The position numbers and the translations under genes were made by a program. The notes below the pieces were generated by a model. It was not told the origin of the DNA and did not search any database. It saw only the letters and a list, made by a program, of their open reading frames with translations. From positions 298,921 to 362,920 of the forward strand of contig VXBM01000536.1 in the NCBI GenBank assembly GCA_013400155.1: a stretch of 64,000 nt of DNA. Reading direction: 5' to 3'. This document shows, one piece after another, positions 35,263 through 48,300 of this stretch. Source of the DNA: Helopsaltes ochotensis. Lineage: Eukaryota; Chordata; Aves; Passeriformes; Locustellidae. Numbering within the stretch: position 1 is the stretch's first letter; every line of letters starts with the position of its first letter.

Positions 35263-37277
35263 AAGACTTGCAGCTGGTGTCCATGGCAGCTGTGCTGCTG
35301 TGAATACAGAGTGGACAAGAAATTTTAATTCTAGACTGTGCAACGGGAGATTTCAGTCTCACTAATGTTTTGCAGTTTTTGTTGACTGCAGTTTTTGTAA
35401 TGAGGTCCATTGCAGTGACACTGCTGGAAAAAGGAATCACATCCCACTCTGTTGGTCTCCTAGAGCCAAGGACTGCATTAATTTTCTCAGTTTAGGGTTA
35501 CTAAATGTTACTAAATGTTTCCCCTGCAAACTCCCTTTGCCACATTTCTATGATACGAGCCAGCAGCTCGTCTGTTTTGTGTCTATTTGTGGCTGATATG
35601 AACTGTGACACGTCCAGGGGATCTTTTACAATTCCTGGTGACAAGGAGGGCTGTGAGCAGCAAAGTGTGTCACATATATTAGTCAGCTGCAAAGCTGAAA
35701 CTGATAGCAGGGTATGAATAGAGCTGATAGCCTCATCTCTAGCTGATACTTCATGTGGCAGATCGTGTTTCTGGGAACCCTTTTGTTCACCCCAGGGATG
35801 GATAGAAAAAGTCCTGCTGCATCCTGGTGAAAATGTGCTCATGGTGCTCAAGGTAGACTCAGACTGGATATTAAGAAAGATGGCAGCAAGGTTGGTATGT
35901 GCAAAATGCACCACCAGTACGGCTCTGGAGAAGGCAATAGCTGCTATGGAAAGGTGAAAAGGAGGTAAAGACATTACTCACTTGGAGGTCAAGCTACCTC
36001 TTGGCAGTTCTTGAAGGAGGACAGAGGAAATGTCATCCCACCCTCCCCAGTCTAGACCTGACTGAAAAGGGAATTAAACCACCTTTTAAAATCCCTGGAA
36101 GATATTTCAGCACTTTACATTCAAGTTGCCAGACAGGCAGATGCATTCCTTTAATGCCCATGATTAGTGCTCTTCCCCAGTTAGCAGGAAAAGAATCACA
36201 GCTTTTGTGCAAAGTGGGTATAGGGACACCCAATAATTTCCATGGACTTGAAAGTAAACACTACTGAAAAACTCCAGATAACTTTCCAGGGACACTCACT
36301 GTGAGTGTGTACATGTCCTTGTGTACCTTTGTCACATCACAAGGAGAGGCACAAGGTCCCTCTTTCTATTCCTGAGATAAAAGCAATCAGCTTCAGAGCC
36401 ACCATCGCCATCTAATCCTAACAGCCCACTCCCTGAGAAGCTCCTTGACATCTTGGGAGGGTTTTTTGCTTTCTAAACTCAGTGGCAGCAAGGGGGGAGG
36501 ATGATTTCTTCATTTGCAAAGTAGTTGGGAACAACAGCAGCATCTCTTGCTCCCAAGAACCTTGTCACGATTTTAGGATACTCTGCCCCATCTGGCAGGT
36601 AGAGAGGGAAGACAATTTTTCTGCACTCTGAGATGGGCCCAAGGAAAAGAGAAAACCTCAGGGAAAAAAAGAGAGAAAAACTCTGCAAACGAACAGTCAG
36701 CATAAACAAAGGGTATCAGCTCAGGGAAGAAGCTGAAGCATGACTGCACTAAACAAATCACAGTGGAATCAGCAACTGGCAAAGTAATTGGCGTTATTAC
36801 AGCTGATGGAAAATTTTTGATGCCGCTCATGTTCGCTTTCAAAACACTGCTCAGATATTTAATTGGCTCAGTTCACATCTAGATGATTGCTCTTTTTGTC
36901 CTTCTGGAGTGTATCAGGCCTGTATTTGCAGACAGAAACTTTTGGATGTGTCTTCCTGGTTTGTCCATCAGCTAAGAGACAGGGAATAAAGTTTTGCACA
37001 AACCAAACAAGGCAAGGGAAATATGAAGAAGAATGGGTCTCTTTTAAATAATTTCAATCTCTCTGTTACCCCAGTTCTTTTTAAATTCAACTCGGGTACT
37101 ACCAAGTAGTCCTGTGCTTGTAGCACCTAAAATACTGTGAGTTAAATGCAGGGGTAAAAACTGCATGTGTTGATGTCAGCAAAGGGTGAGTTTGGTGCTT
37201 TAGTCACAATATAGGTAAATTGTTTTCTCTGTCAAATAGAAATGCTCCCTCTGGCCTATTAATCATACCATTTTTTG
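35263..37277. other. non-coding DNA
   Basis: Contains a 157-codon ATG-started minus-strand frame (35501-35974) and a CpG-retaining, homeodomain-motif-containing segment at 36781-36880; both are described in the findings. No recognised gene. Confidence 0.45.
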
Positions 37278-37420
37278 GAATCACAGGATGGTTTTGGTTG
37301 GAAGGGACCTTCAAGACTATCTCATTTCCACCCTTCTGCCATGGGCAGGGGTACCTTTCACTAGATCAGGCTTGTCAGAGCACTATCGACCCTGGCCTTG
37401 AACAGTGCCAGGGACAGCAG
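37278..37420 (-). mobile_element. CR1 LINE 3' fragment
   Basis: Reverse-oriented CR1 end: aatcacaggatggttttggt, tggaagggaccttcaagact, ctgccatgggcaggggtacc, ccctggccttgaacagtgcc agggac. About 143 bp. Confidence 0.92.
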
Positions 37421-38927
37421 TAAAATATTGATAATGGCTGGGTGTCTGTGCAGAGAAAGCTCTTCTCCCTCATTGTCCAGAAAACCAACTCCTTTCTGCA
37501 GGTTAGGCTTGTATGGACAGGGAAATTTCAGCCTGAGGAATCCTAGTTTTCCCCAGTGTTTTACAAAGCCTTTACAAAATCATTAACCAGTAGGCAGCAG
37601 CCAAGATCTCAAGGTATATGAAACTGGGGAATGGTGCTTTTTTAAACTTTCATGAGAAAAAGTGACTTGGCTTGATGCTGAGTCACAGAGTCCTCCACTC
37701 CCTAGGCCTAATTTGACCAATTGATCTGCCCTTATAGAGGACAACCAAGTCAGGAATAACAAGCCCTTTCCTTGGCCAGAAAATGTGTCTGCAGTGTGGA
37801 CAAGGCTTCTTCCTGGAAACGGAATATTTCTGAACTCACTTGATTGGTTCATTCACCAGCTGATTTCACTGGGATATAACCATTTGGGTTTACAGCTCTT
37901 TTCCAAGGAGGAGGGAGGCCAGAGAGACTTTGTCACATCTCCTCTCATTGTAAACCAAAAGCAGCACCATGCTGGGAGACTCCCAATGCCAAAGGGAGAA
38001 GACATTTGGCAACATGGCTCCCAGAGATTTCTGGAGCTGCTTGACACCAATCTTCTTGTTTTTCTTGAAAAGAAAACTACCTTCACTTCAAAGTGATGTG
38101 GCATGCAATAGCAAAGAAGAAACCAGAGGTTTTGAAGGGACACAATGGCCTCTGAACAGAAAATGTGGTTGTACCTAAGTGTGGTCCTTCAAAGCCTGCA
38201 GTAAGACCACCTGTAATATAGCAAACCAATTTGGGAATGCCTTGGGTTCCCAACTCAGAACCCAGAAGGATGGCTTCAGGAATAAATCCCTGCCCCAAGA
38301 CCTTCAGGACCCCTCCAGAACCAGAAAGTTGAAGAACTGGACTGTTTTAAACAAGTAGGTGTTTCCCCCACCTCAAAAAAAAAAAAAGGCTAATTATATG
38401 TGACTTAGTGCCACAGTTAGATTTTGCTGGGACTTCCAGTTTTGCCCTCATGATTCTGGGCATCCCAAGTGGCTGCTGCTGCTGCTGCCAGACACCAAAA
38501 CAGGGCCTGGTGAGTCCTACAGAGCCTCAGAAGAAGATTGAACCCACGCTGGCCTCAAAGCAAATTTGAGACCATAAGAAAACAAACAGGAAGCACAGAG
38601 GAGGTCAGCTCTTTGCTTTTCTATGCCAAACAGGACTTACAGAAAATCCCACTAGAAAGGGCTGACTAACAATGGCCAGTGACAAAAATGGAAGGAAAAC
38701 ACAAGCACTATCATGTTATTTGCTTTACCTACCAAGCTGAATATTTTCGCTTCCAGTTACTGCTTCAGAATTCTTGATTGAAAATGAATCTGGAGATGAG
38801 CAATCCAGCACCACAAGAAGTCAAAGCAGATACGGCCATTCTCTTCATCAAAGTTGGGTGCAAGCCTTTGATTCACATCCCATGTGACACTGTCTACTCA
38901 TGGGTAAATCTTCCTGTGAGAGATACA
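37421..38927. other. non-coding DNA
   Basis: A (CTG)5 run at 38473-38487 is the only simple repeat. Overlapping frames of 60-100 codons on both strands (37583-38298) carry no motif. Confidence 0.45.
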
Positions 38928-39066
38928 ATGCGCTCCTGGGATTTAGAAAATCAAGGTCTATTCTGCTCTATGACCACAACTGAATCACCTCACTCAGGCT
39001 CTCTTTCCTGTTTTCTGAAATAGGAATAATGTTGTACCGTTCTTACTGAGACACTGAAATCTATGT
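38928..39066 (+). repeat. MIR-like amniote SINE remnant, well preserved order
   Basis: On + the phrases follow one another as gcgctcctgggatttagaaa, tcaaggtctattctgctcta, gaccacaactgaatcacctc, aggctctctttcctgttttc, tgaaataggaataatgttgt and ttactgagacactgaaatct. These parallel the SINE order gggattcaggagacctgggt, tctattcctggctctgccac, cttgggcaagtcactt, tctgtgcctcagtttcc, tctgtaaaatggggataat and tttgagatct. About 140 bp, one of the two best old SINE copies in the window. Confidence 0.55.
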
Positions 39067-39348
39067 GTGAAAATCATGGCATTAAAACTAAGTATTGTCA
39101 CAACGCAAAATGAAGGTTAAAAAAAAAAAATAAGGTAATGTGTGTGCTATTAAAGTCCTGACACCAGATGCCAGAAGTGGGTTGAATTTTCTGAGGTACT
39201 CCTGCTGTTTCTTTTCATCAGGCATGGGGAAATACTGCTCTGCAGATAAACATTGTGATGTGGTGAATGTCCAGAATTTAATGAATTCCATTATAAGATG
39301 AAAATGAAGCTTTCATTAGTTTATGAATGCCTTATTCATTTTAGTTTA
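39067..39348. other. short non-coding stretch
   Basis: An A11-like run near 39120 is the only feature noticed. Confidence 0.5.
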
Positions 39349-39504
39349 GGTTTTTTTGTTTTGGGTTTTTTTTTTTGATTGGTTGGTTGGTTGGTTGGTT
39401 GGGTTTTTTTTTTTTTCTTTTTTTTTTTTTTTCTTTTGGCTTTTTTGTTGTTGTTTGGTTTGTTTTTTGGTTTTTTTTGGTTTTTTTGTTTTGTTTTTTT
39501 TTTT
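39349..39504 (+). repeat. G/T-only low-complexity tract
   Basis: About 155 bases almost wholly T with G, with (GGTT)n at about 39380-39404 and long T runs. Its strand composition is the complement of the A/C tract at 30981-31126. Confidence 0.9.
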
Positions 39505-42270
39505 AATCAAGAAAGAACATTTTCCCTAAGCAAGTGCCAAGTGAGAGAGTAAACGTCTTCTGCTCTTACACCTTAATCTCCTCCCCAAGGGTGTCACTCC
39601 TGCAAGGAAAAGGCTCTTGTTAACCAGCCTTGCCCACAGTCCTGCTGCAAAACCTCTCCCGGTGAGATGCACCCAACCCTATCAACAGCTGGCCACAGCT
39701 GATGGTACCAATGAGCTCTGCAGAGCCTTTTCCCACTCCTGCCTGCCTCTGTGGGGTTCTTCAACTCCCATCTTCACCTTTTATTGTTACACATACTTTG
39801 GACAAAGAACAATAATATATTTGCTTTATGATGCTCCTGCCATGACAGGGATTTTATGGACTGCCACAATATCATCTTCATAACTGTGGCGATACTGCTG
39901 ATTAAAAGGGTCACACTGGCACAAGGGAATCTATAATGTCTTTATTTGTTCACAGGAAGGATATACCAGGAGTTCAAGTTTCTCTCTTCAGCTTTGGACT
40001 CTTGATGCTTTGATCCTGATCACCTTTGAGAATAAAAGGGGAATTTAGCTCTTAAATGTGGTTTTGTCACTGGTGTCTCAGTTAACACCATCCATAAAAG
40101 GATCATTTTCTTTGTTACACAGGACAAGGCTGAGACCACAGACTTGAAATAGGAGTAGAATGATAAAAACTGTATCTTTTTAGCTAAAAAAGGACAATCA
40201 TTAACCATGTAAATAAATGAGTGACTATCAAGTTTTAGTAACACAGTCCATTCTGTTGCTCATTCATGAAGAGGAGTGAAGAGAAAAGGTTTCAAGGCTT
40301 CAGAAAGATTTTTACTTTTTTTACTTGAGAGAATTATGTATCCTCGTATTTCAGCACTACAGACACCTGCTGACAGTATCATTGCAAAATAGGACATTCT
40401 TGAGGTTGCGAGAAAACAGGCACAAAAAAGAGAATCCTGTTATCAAGTAAAATATCTGAAGACAGTGGGTCTGAGTGTGTTTTTTCTCTGACTTCTAAAA
40501 GCGTCACATCCTCAAATTCAAGTGAGCAGATGGCTGCCAGAAACACTCTGAAACCAGCAAGCTGCTTGCCTTGGACACATTATTTTGGTGTCTTGACCCC
40601 TTGACTCTCTCATGGATTTTTATTTCATTTGGGTTTGATCCAAGGTGATTGGAGAGGATTTTAGAGTCATCGATGACCTCTGAACTTCAATGATGGCATT
40701 TTATCTTAAGAGATAAGGGCAGAAATGGCCATAGACTCAACATCCAATGGGAGCAAAAAAAGATAATGACATAACTTGTGGTTTCAGCCACAGCTGAAGT
40801 AAACTGCTGAGGCTGTACAGAGAAGAGGTGATACTGGTGGGGGGAGAAATGTTTTAAAAGCTTGCAACCATAGCACCACCTCTTTTTGCTGACACTACAC
40901 AGACACAGCTGATGACAACTTCAGCCCTACCTCCGTGTTCTTCCAAAGAAGCAACCCTAAGTCGTACCTGCTCCTGGCTGAGTGTCTTAGTTTCTTGACT
41001 CGGAAAGAGTGCAGAAATGTAATCTTTGATATGAAGTTGGGTCTTTGGAATTGCCAGTAGATAAAGAGCCTTGTATTCATTTCCCTGCAGCTGTGACTGC
41101 TCATCAATCCTGACCTTGATTGCTCCCAGTAAGAGATAATACAAATCATACAAATCTCATTCCACAGGTAGACTTCCCAAGATGTTGTCTTGAGCTCCAT
41201 CTCAACAGGTGCTAAATGGCTTTGCATTCAGGAGGTAAGCTGAAGTTCTCTGATGAAGGATTAGGTTGATAAATGTGCTCCTTGGAAGCCAGGGGACGAT
41301 GTGCGCAAAAGTCACCTAGGAGAGAGAACTAAGCTGGTAGCACAGAGGGTCATGATGACACTGAATCATGATCTGGCAACCATCTCAAGGAGAGGAGCGA
41401 GGCACTGCAGAGGGTACAATTTCTTCTGATGTCCTCTTCCTAAGCTGTGTAAAAGGAAAGATTTCTTCCTCCCTTAGCCCGTCAGGGCTCCTCACGGACT
41501 CCTTCCAGCCAGCTGAGGCTTCTGCTTTTACACTTCCACCAACAGCACCTTTACCCTGCCACAGAGTCTGATGTGACCATTCCCTCTAAAATTTCCTACT
41601 TCACCCACTTATCCTCACCAAGATTATGCTTTACTCATATCAGAGTTTTTTATTTCCCATCATTCTTATTAAACTACAGGCACTTATTAAAAAATGGGAG
41701 CATCATCTAGTGCAGCTGCTGCTCAAACATAAGGGACTAGAACTACAGAATTCCTTTATGAAGAGATCAGTGACAACTAATTTTGGTGGCACATGGATAA
41801 AATACTGATTTAATTTATCTGGATCTAGTAAAACCTGAAAAGAGCTTATAAGAAATCATGCCTATACCTCAGTTAATGAAATTCTGGGCTGCTTCTGGGA
41901 AGGCTGACAATTGTAAAACCAGTCTGCCAAACTTTTATTCACAGCTTCATTGCAAAGTCATTACAGATACGACAAAACCCACCAAACTCACAGAGGTGTG
42001 TGAACACACATGTGAGAATGGGGAGCACTGCATTTTTTCCCTCCCAAGGCAACCTGGCAGCAAGGAACAGATGCTCTTGATGCTGCCAGCAATACTCAGT
42101 GTTGCAAGTGTTGCAGGACCTTTTTTCCCCACTTGAGAACTTGAATCTGAAATCACCTCTGCAAGAAAACTGTATGAGCTTTCACTACTGATGGTGTTCC
42201 CAGGGCATGGAGGGGGCCGCTAGAGGCCTCAGGGGCCATCCATCCATGGATCATCTCACCCTTCCCATAG
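39505..42270. other. non-coding DNA
   Basis: Overlapping minus-strand frames of about 100-110 codons at 40854-41227 show no domain. No mobile element recognised. Confidence 0.45.
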
Positions 42271-42608
42271 CACCACAGAATGGTTTGAGTTGAAAGAGAC
42301 CTTAAAGTTCATTTAGTTCAGCCCCTCTGCCATGGGCAGGGACATCTCCATCTAGACCAGAGTGCTGTAAGCCTCGTCCAACTGGGAACACTTCCAGGGA
42401 TAGGGCAGCCACAGCTTCTCTGGACAACCTGTACCAGGGCCTCCCCACCTTCACAGCCAGGAATTCCTTCCCAATATCCCTGGGACATCCATCTATCCCT
42501 GCCCTCTGGCAATGGAAAGCCATTGCCCTTTGTCCTGTCACTCTAGGCCCTTGTCCAAAGTCCCTCTCCAGGTCTCCTGGAGCCCCTTCAGGCACTGGAA
42601 AGGGTTCT
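42271..42608 (-). mobile_element. CR1 LINE 3' fragment
   Basis: Reverse-oriented: caccacagaatggtttgagt, tgaaagagaccttaaagttc, ctgccatgggcagggacatc, agggatagggcagccacagc, ttctctggacaacctgtacc, ttccttcccaatatcc, ccctttgtcctgtcactcta, agtccctctccaggtctcct and ggcactggaaagg. About 338 bp; the open minus-strand frames within it are non-genic. Confidence 0.95.
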
Positions 42609-44715
42609 AAGATCCAGGACACTGATTATTTTGGCCAGCCAGGCTGTCTGCTGTGCCCTTAGAGATGGACACTGGGGTTGATGCAGCTTGTTTTCACTGG
42701 TGCTCTTTGCATCTGGTTTGCTGCACCCAGAAACCACAGAAGACTGAAATAAATCTATATGCACCCTATCTCCTGGTCATCTGTTCCCCCATCCCTTGTG
42801 TTTTATATTTGTGCTTGTTATGACACAGGGAAGGAGGATGAGCATAAAACATTTTTCCCTGGGGAATAGCAATTTTCAAGCAGTTACTCTGCAGGTAAAA
42901 AGCAGGGTGCTGGGAAATAATGCTTTGATTTCTGTTGTATGGATCAATATTAATAGCAATATTATATTTCCAGAGCTGGCAGAACTATTGATTATTTGGT
43001 ATGTAACAGTTCATTTATACTTGAGAGCAAACTGGGACACTGAAACAACAAATGTGTGGCTGTTAAAAAGCAAAACAGGACATTGAGTTTCAGTGACACA
43101 ACTGGGATATTACTTCCTTTGTCTAAAATGGAACATCTTTAACATGTCAAAAGTATAATTTACTTATCTGACTTACTGCCGTACCTGGGAAAAATACCTT
43201 TTTCCCCTGAAACCTGGAGATTAAGGTCATGTTTCCAAATATGTACCATATACAATCAATAATTTCATTCCCACTGTCACCAAACACTTAGGTGTTCTTG
43301 AAGGGAAAATATTTTGTTTGATATGTTTAAACAAGTATTGAATCAGATCACCTTGTGCATGAGAAGACTTCAATGAATGAAAAGGTAGTGAAACCTTACA
43401 CTGTGGTTCCAGGAGCTGAGCCAGAGTTCTTCTTTTCAATGGAGTTTTTAACTCAGTAAGAAAAAATAGATACCTGTATATATATATGTATGTAAATATA
43501 TTTTGATAGGATGAATGCAAAATAAGATCTTCTCTATTAAACAAAGGGTTTACTTACATTTGAAAGACATAATGCTGTATCCATCCATGATATCCTTCTT
43601 TATTATTATTAAGTCTACCATTGTCTCCTAGGGACACATTTAACAATCAAGAACGAAACTGTTGAAAGCAAATTATACAGAACACCTACCTTATGGCTGA
43701 AACTTATTGAAAAAGGAACCCCCTCATGGTAAGGGAGAAAAAAATTAAAAATAATAGGTGAACTCCCTGTTGCAGGAAAGAGCACCTCAATGACTTAATA
43801 ATCTTTTCACACGAGCTTGAAGAGGCTGGGGAGGTGACTAATAAATATGCAGGAAATGTTCTATACATTGCCTTTTGGGGGATAATGTAGCCTTTCCTCT
43901 GCTATCAGCATGTTAAGCCATGTAGGCTTAGCTGCCTTGGCAACTGTCTACAATTTGGACAGGTCAGGACCAAGGGAGGCTGAATCAGCTTCTGGTGGTG
44001 GCTCCCCTCTCCCACTGCTGACAAACAGAGTTTAAAGTGAAGGAGTCCAGTTTCGCAGTTGGGCCTGAGCCTTTTCAGCCAGTAGTAATTAAATGTGCCC
44101 AGAAATATTCCCAGGCGTGGAGGCCAACTGGCACAGGGATGTTTCTACCTCTGCTCACAGCTGTGTCTTAACTTTCCTAGCACAGCAGCTTAATGCAAAC
44201 AGCTCACAGGGATCCATGCTTAAGGATGATTTAGGCCCTTGCTAGTTGGACCAAAAGTGTGCCGAGAACTGGTTTAGTACTTTGAGTATACCCAGTTACA
44301 TTCCCGAACATTCCCAGATACTGCTTAACTTGCTTAAGTTATTGTATGACATATTTCTTTTCCTGATCAAGATTACTTCTTTCCAGCTGGAAGAGGGAAT
44401 TGTATGGCTGTAAATTTGGTTATGACAATAATAATTCTGCTGGTTCATGAAATCACTCTTACCCAATAGGATGTGTATTTACTACTGTCCGCAATCTAAG
44501 AATCTTTGCAAGGAACCAGATGTAGTACATTTAAAGTGAAAAAAAAAAAGTTATGCCTGGACAGATGAACTTCATAAACAAATCACTGTCCTTCCATTGC
44601 ACATCACTGATATCTGCCTGATACTACATTTTCAAAGTTGCCACTTTAAATTGCTTGCCCCCAAAAGCCATCCCACCTCAAGTACTTGCCATATGCTCTA
44701 ACTATGCTACATTGC
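42609..44715. other. non-coding DNA
   Basis: Includes a TA-rich microsatellite-like run at 43476-43500 and an A11 run near 44540. The stretch 43790-44120 is less AT-rich than its surroundings. No gene recognised. Confidence 0.45.
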
Positions 44716-45300
44716 TGTGCTGTTTTTTTCTGGGGCAGTGTTCATTTTCTTCCCAGGGGCTGTTACAGGGCTGTATTTTGGGTTTGTGCTGAACACAGGG
44801 TGGATAACACAGAAATGTTTTTGTTATTGCTGAGCAGGTCTTGCGCAGAGTCAATGACTTTTCTGCTTTTTGCCCTGCCAGGCTGGGGAGGGAATGGGGG
44901 TGCTTGGGAAATTAGGAGGAGACACAGCCAGGACAGGTGACTCCAAGTGACCAAAGGGACATTCCAGACTATGTGACATCATGCTCGGTGTAACAAGTGG
45001 GGGGAAGAAGGAGGAAGGGGGGATGTTTGGAGTGATGGTGTTTTCCTTCCCAAGCCGCTGTTACATGTGATGGGTTCCAGCTCTCTGGAGATGGCTGAAC
45101 ACCTGCCAGCCCATGGAAAGCGGTGAATTAATTCCCTGTTTTGCTCTGATGGTGTGCAAGGCTTTTATTTTCCACACTGAACTGTCTTTATCTCATACCA
45201 TGAGTTTTCCAGCTTTTACCCTTCCAATTCTCTCCCTGATCCTGCTGGTTGGGGAGTGAGTGAGGGACTATGAGGGGCCTGTTGTGGTTGAACCATGACA
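44716..45300 (+). mobile_element. solo LTR of an avian endogenous retrovirus (decayed)
   Basis: 585 bp bounded by tg at the left and ca at the right, with internal phrases in the order of a common avian ERV LTR: tgtgctg start, ggtttgtgctgaacacaggg, gagcaggtcttgcgcagagt, gacacagccaggacaggtga, accaaagggacattccagac, gaagaaggaggaagggggga, tggctgaacacctgccagcc, aactgtctttatctcatacc and ttgtggttgaaccatgaca. The positions expected to hold the TATA box (about 44988-44997) and the polyadenylation signal (about 45175-45182) are mutated, so its promoter is probably dead. No gag, pol or env remains beside it and no convincing target-site duplication is visible, consistent with loss by LTR-LTR recombination long ago. 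The exact subfamily name is uncertain. Confidence 0.85.
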
Positions 45301-48300
45301 ACTGGGATACCATTAGATATCCCATAGCAACTTTCTGTCCTGATCTGCAAAAGGCAGAGCAAGTCCGTTTTCATGGATTTCTCTGACCTACAAGAAGCTG
45401 AATTCAAGCTCTTTACTTCAAGAATAATTGATTTTATCAAGGCAAGGCCATCTGGCAGAAGGTAGAACAGGATTAACGCAATCCCAAAACAAGAAGGAAG
45501 ATCTTGGTACTGTGTCACCCAAATCTTGGCACCCTCCTACATCCCACAGGGACTCAAGGCAGACCAGGGAGGAAGAGTAGCTCATGCCTACACTCTCTTC
45601 ACCACACATACACCACAAAGCCATCCCAGTGAAAAGATCTCAAAGCTGCCATCAGAAACTCTCAACTGTGATATGGGAGCTGTTCAGAAGAATGCATGCC
45701 TTTGAATGGTTTAGGTCACGACACTTCTAACAATCACCTGTGCAGCAACCTACTCACAGTTTGCAGATGGACCTTGGGAGGGAGCCTCTTATTCCGGTGA
45801 GCTGGCTGTATTTCAGCAATGGCACTTTCTTTGTGGACAGCACCAAGGCTGCCATCCACCTTTTGCAGTTTTTCCTGTTTTTCCCAAGGAAAAGATGGTG
45901 CAGACCATCAGGAGTTGGTGTCACCTCCAAGCTCCTGTTTGGACACCTTTGTGGCCCTGGAAGAAGCAGCTAAAAGGCACCACGTGGGCTCAGGACCTCG
46001 ATTTTTCATGGTGGTTTCCTGACTCAGGAAGCAATAATGCCAGGAGGATGGCAAATTCCTTCATGCCAGCAGAATCTAATGCCCTGTGATCCTGTAATCT
46101 AATGCAAAAGGAAGGAGGAGTGCAAAGCCCAGCAGGCACCTGACTGAAGAAGCTGGGGGAGATGAGAGAGAGGAGACAGTGTCCTGCTGTGCACTTCTCC
46201 CACCTCCATAACATCCTTATTTTCAAAGGGTTTCCACAGGGCTGTGGTATACCTACTGCTCTCCACACCTGGTGCACCACCATCCCCACCACACTAATGG
46301 TTGGGATTCTCACACTTCCAGCCATTCTTCTTCCTGATACTGAAATGAGCAGCTTGTTTGGCTTCAGGAGGAAAAAAAAAAAAAAAGTGTGCAACTCAGA
46401 CAGCCCTGTGCTAACAATGTACAGGATGATTTTGCATAGCCCATAACCAGCTGGGGTCCCCCAGACAATCATGCTCAGACAAACCCAGAGGATTCCACAC
46501 CCACGTGTCTGCCCCTTTTCCTTCCAAAAGTGACCACAGCACTTGAGTCAAGCTTTGACACAACTGTTACCGATGTGTAGAGTCGGCAGTGAATGAGAGA
46601 TTTTTTATGTTTGATTTTCAAGGAGGCTGCAGATTCCTCTTGGCCATTAAGCTGAAAAGGAGGCTAATTCAAAGCTAGAGCAAAGTTTAAGGAGTAATTC
46701 TGTACAGGCAGGTAAGATAAAGTAAAAGTTGTTCTTTTCGCTGCTTGGCCCTGTAAAATGAGAAATACTATCAGGGCTATGCATTTTTTGAAACCTGCAT
46801 TATTTATTTTTTCCTTGGAAGGGTTGAAATAGATTTAAGCACTACTGTTATTATCTCTAAAATGACAGAGACATTTTATGTGAGTTTCCCTTCACAGTCT
46901 GATATCCATATTCACCATGAGCATTCCTTTGTTTCAGGGACTGAAGCTCCCCTGTAGTCCAAGGACTCAAGGTTCATTTTGTGTTGCTCTTTCTGCCAAA
47001 ATGGGGTTATTAGAGACAGAAAAAAATCCCAAGGTCACCCACAGCCTTAATAGAAACAGGAAGGTTTCTATTAGGATACGAATATTAGGAAGAAACTATT
47101 AGCTCTAATATCCAGCTGCATTTGACAAACCTGAGTGTATTTGGATTGCCTATACCAGCATTTCACTCCCCTGCTTCCAAATGATTGCCCTGGCCCCAGC
47201 GATTAACCACCTGAATACACCCAAGAAGGATATTCACAGAAAAGATCTCATGATGAAAAGGCTATTCCTGGCCTTCTTTCCATCACATCATAATCTGTCC
47301 ACTAATATGGCTTGAGATCTCAGCTGATCAAAAGGTCATAAGATGCTGCTGCTAAGTATCATTCTGTTCAGCCAAAGGCATTTTTACTCCATTCAACAGG
47401 CAGAGGAACGTAATAGCAAAGCCTTCAAATCTGTTTGTATAATAGATGAAGTCTTCTCTTTATGGCATTATTCATCCTTTGGGGAATGACACCTGATAAA
47501 TAAATCTCTAGTTTCCAGTGAATTTAAATAAAACAAAAGTAAATCATATCCCTGTGCACTGGAAAGATGAAACTGCACATAACATAAGAGTTCCCAATCT
47601 TCCACCACCTCCTTTGCTAAAAAAAGCTATAAAGTGCTGACCATCCTCAGATTCTGTAAAAATCAAGGGAGCCCAAATATCTGAGCAAATTACAAAAATC
47701 ATGGTAATAACAAAGGAAAGAGTTAAGGATACAGAACTCATTTAGTCTAATAAAATGGTAAAACTTGAACCTTTTTGTCTTCATGCTAGTAAAAACTAGA
47801 AAGGTAAGAAAGGGGGATTATCAGCACATCAACAGCAATAATCGAGTGAAAATGGGGGAAATCAAATAAATGGGTCAATGTGTTTCCCACTGAATAATAA
47901 CACTAGGGGGGACAATTTTCGAGCATCCTGGGATAAATAAAATACTGAACCACATCCTACTCAACACCATGACTTGGCTGGTCACCGTTGCACTGGTGGC
48001 AACTGATTCATGTGATGTTAGTCATTACCTCCAGCAGCAACTGCAGCCACTTCTCTGGCCATCCTGCTTCCAAGCCTCTCTCAACATGGGCAGGGATCAC
48101 TGCCCAAAACAGCAGGGAGGGAGGGCCCCACTGCCAAGAGCCACCTGTCAGCCCCTTGTCTAGTGGGTCTGCAGAGGTACTTCCTGTGAGCAATACCATT
48201 GGGAAATTGTTTCATGTTTCCACCACACCTGAAGTGTAGTCACAAACAAATTAAACCTCTCAGCATTTCCCAGACTATCCACCCACTCTTTGGCTTTAGA

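Noticed and set aside
45990..46472. 160-codon ATG-started minus-strand frame
   Set aside because: Contains a phenylalanine run from a poly(A) stretch and no motif; overlapping frames lie on the other strand.
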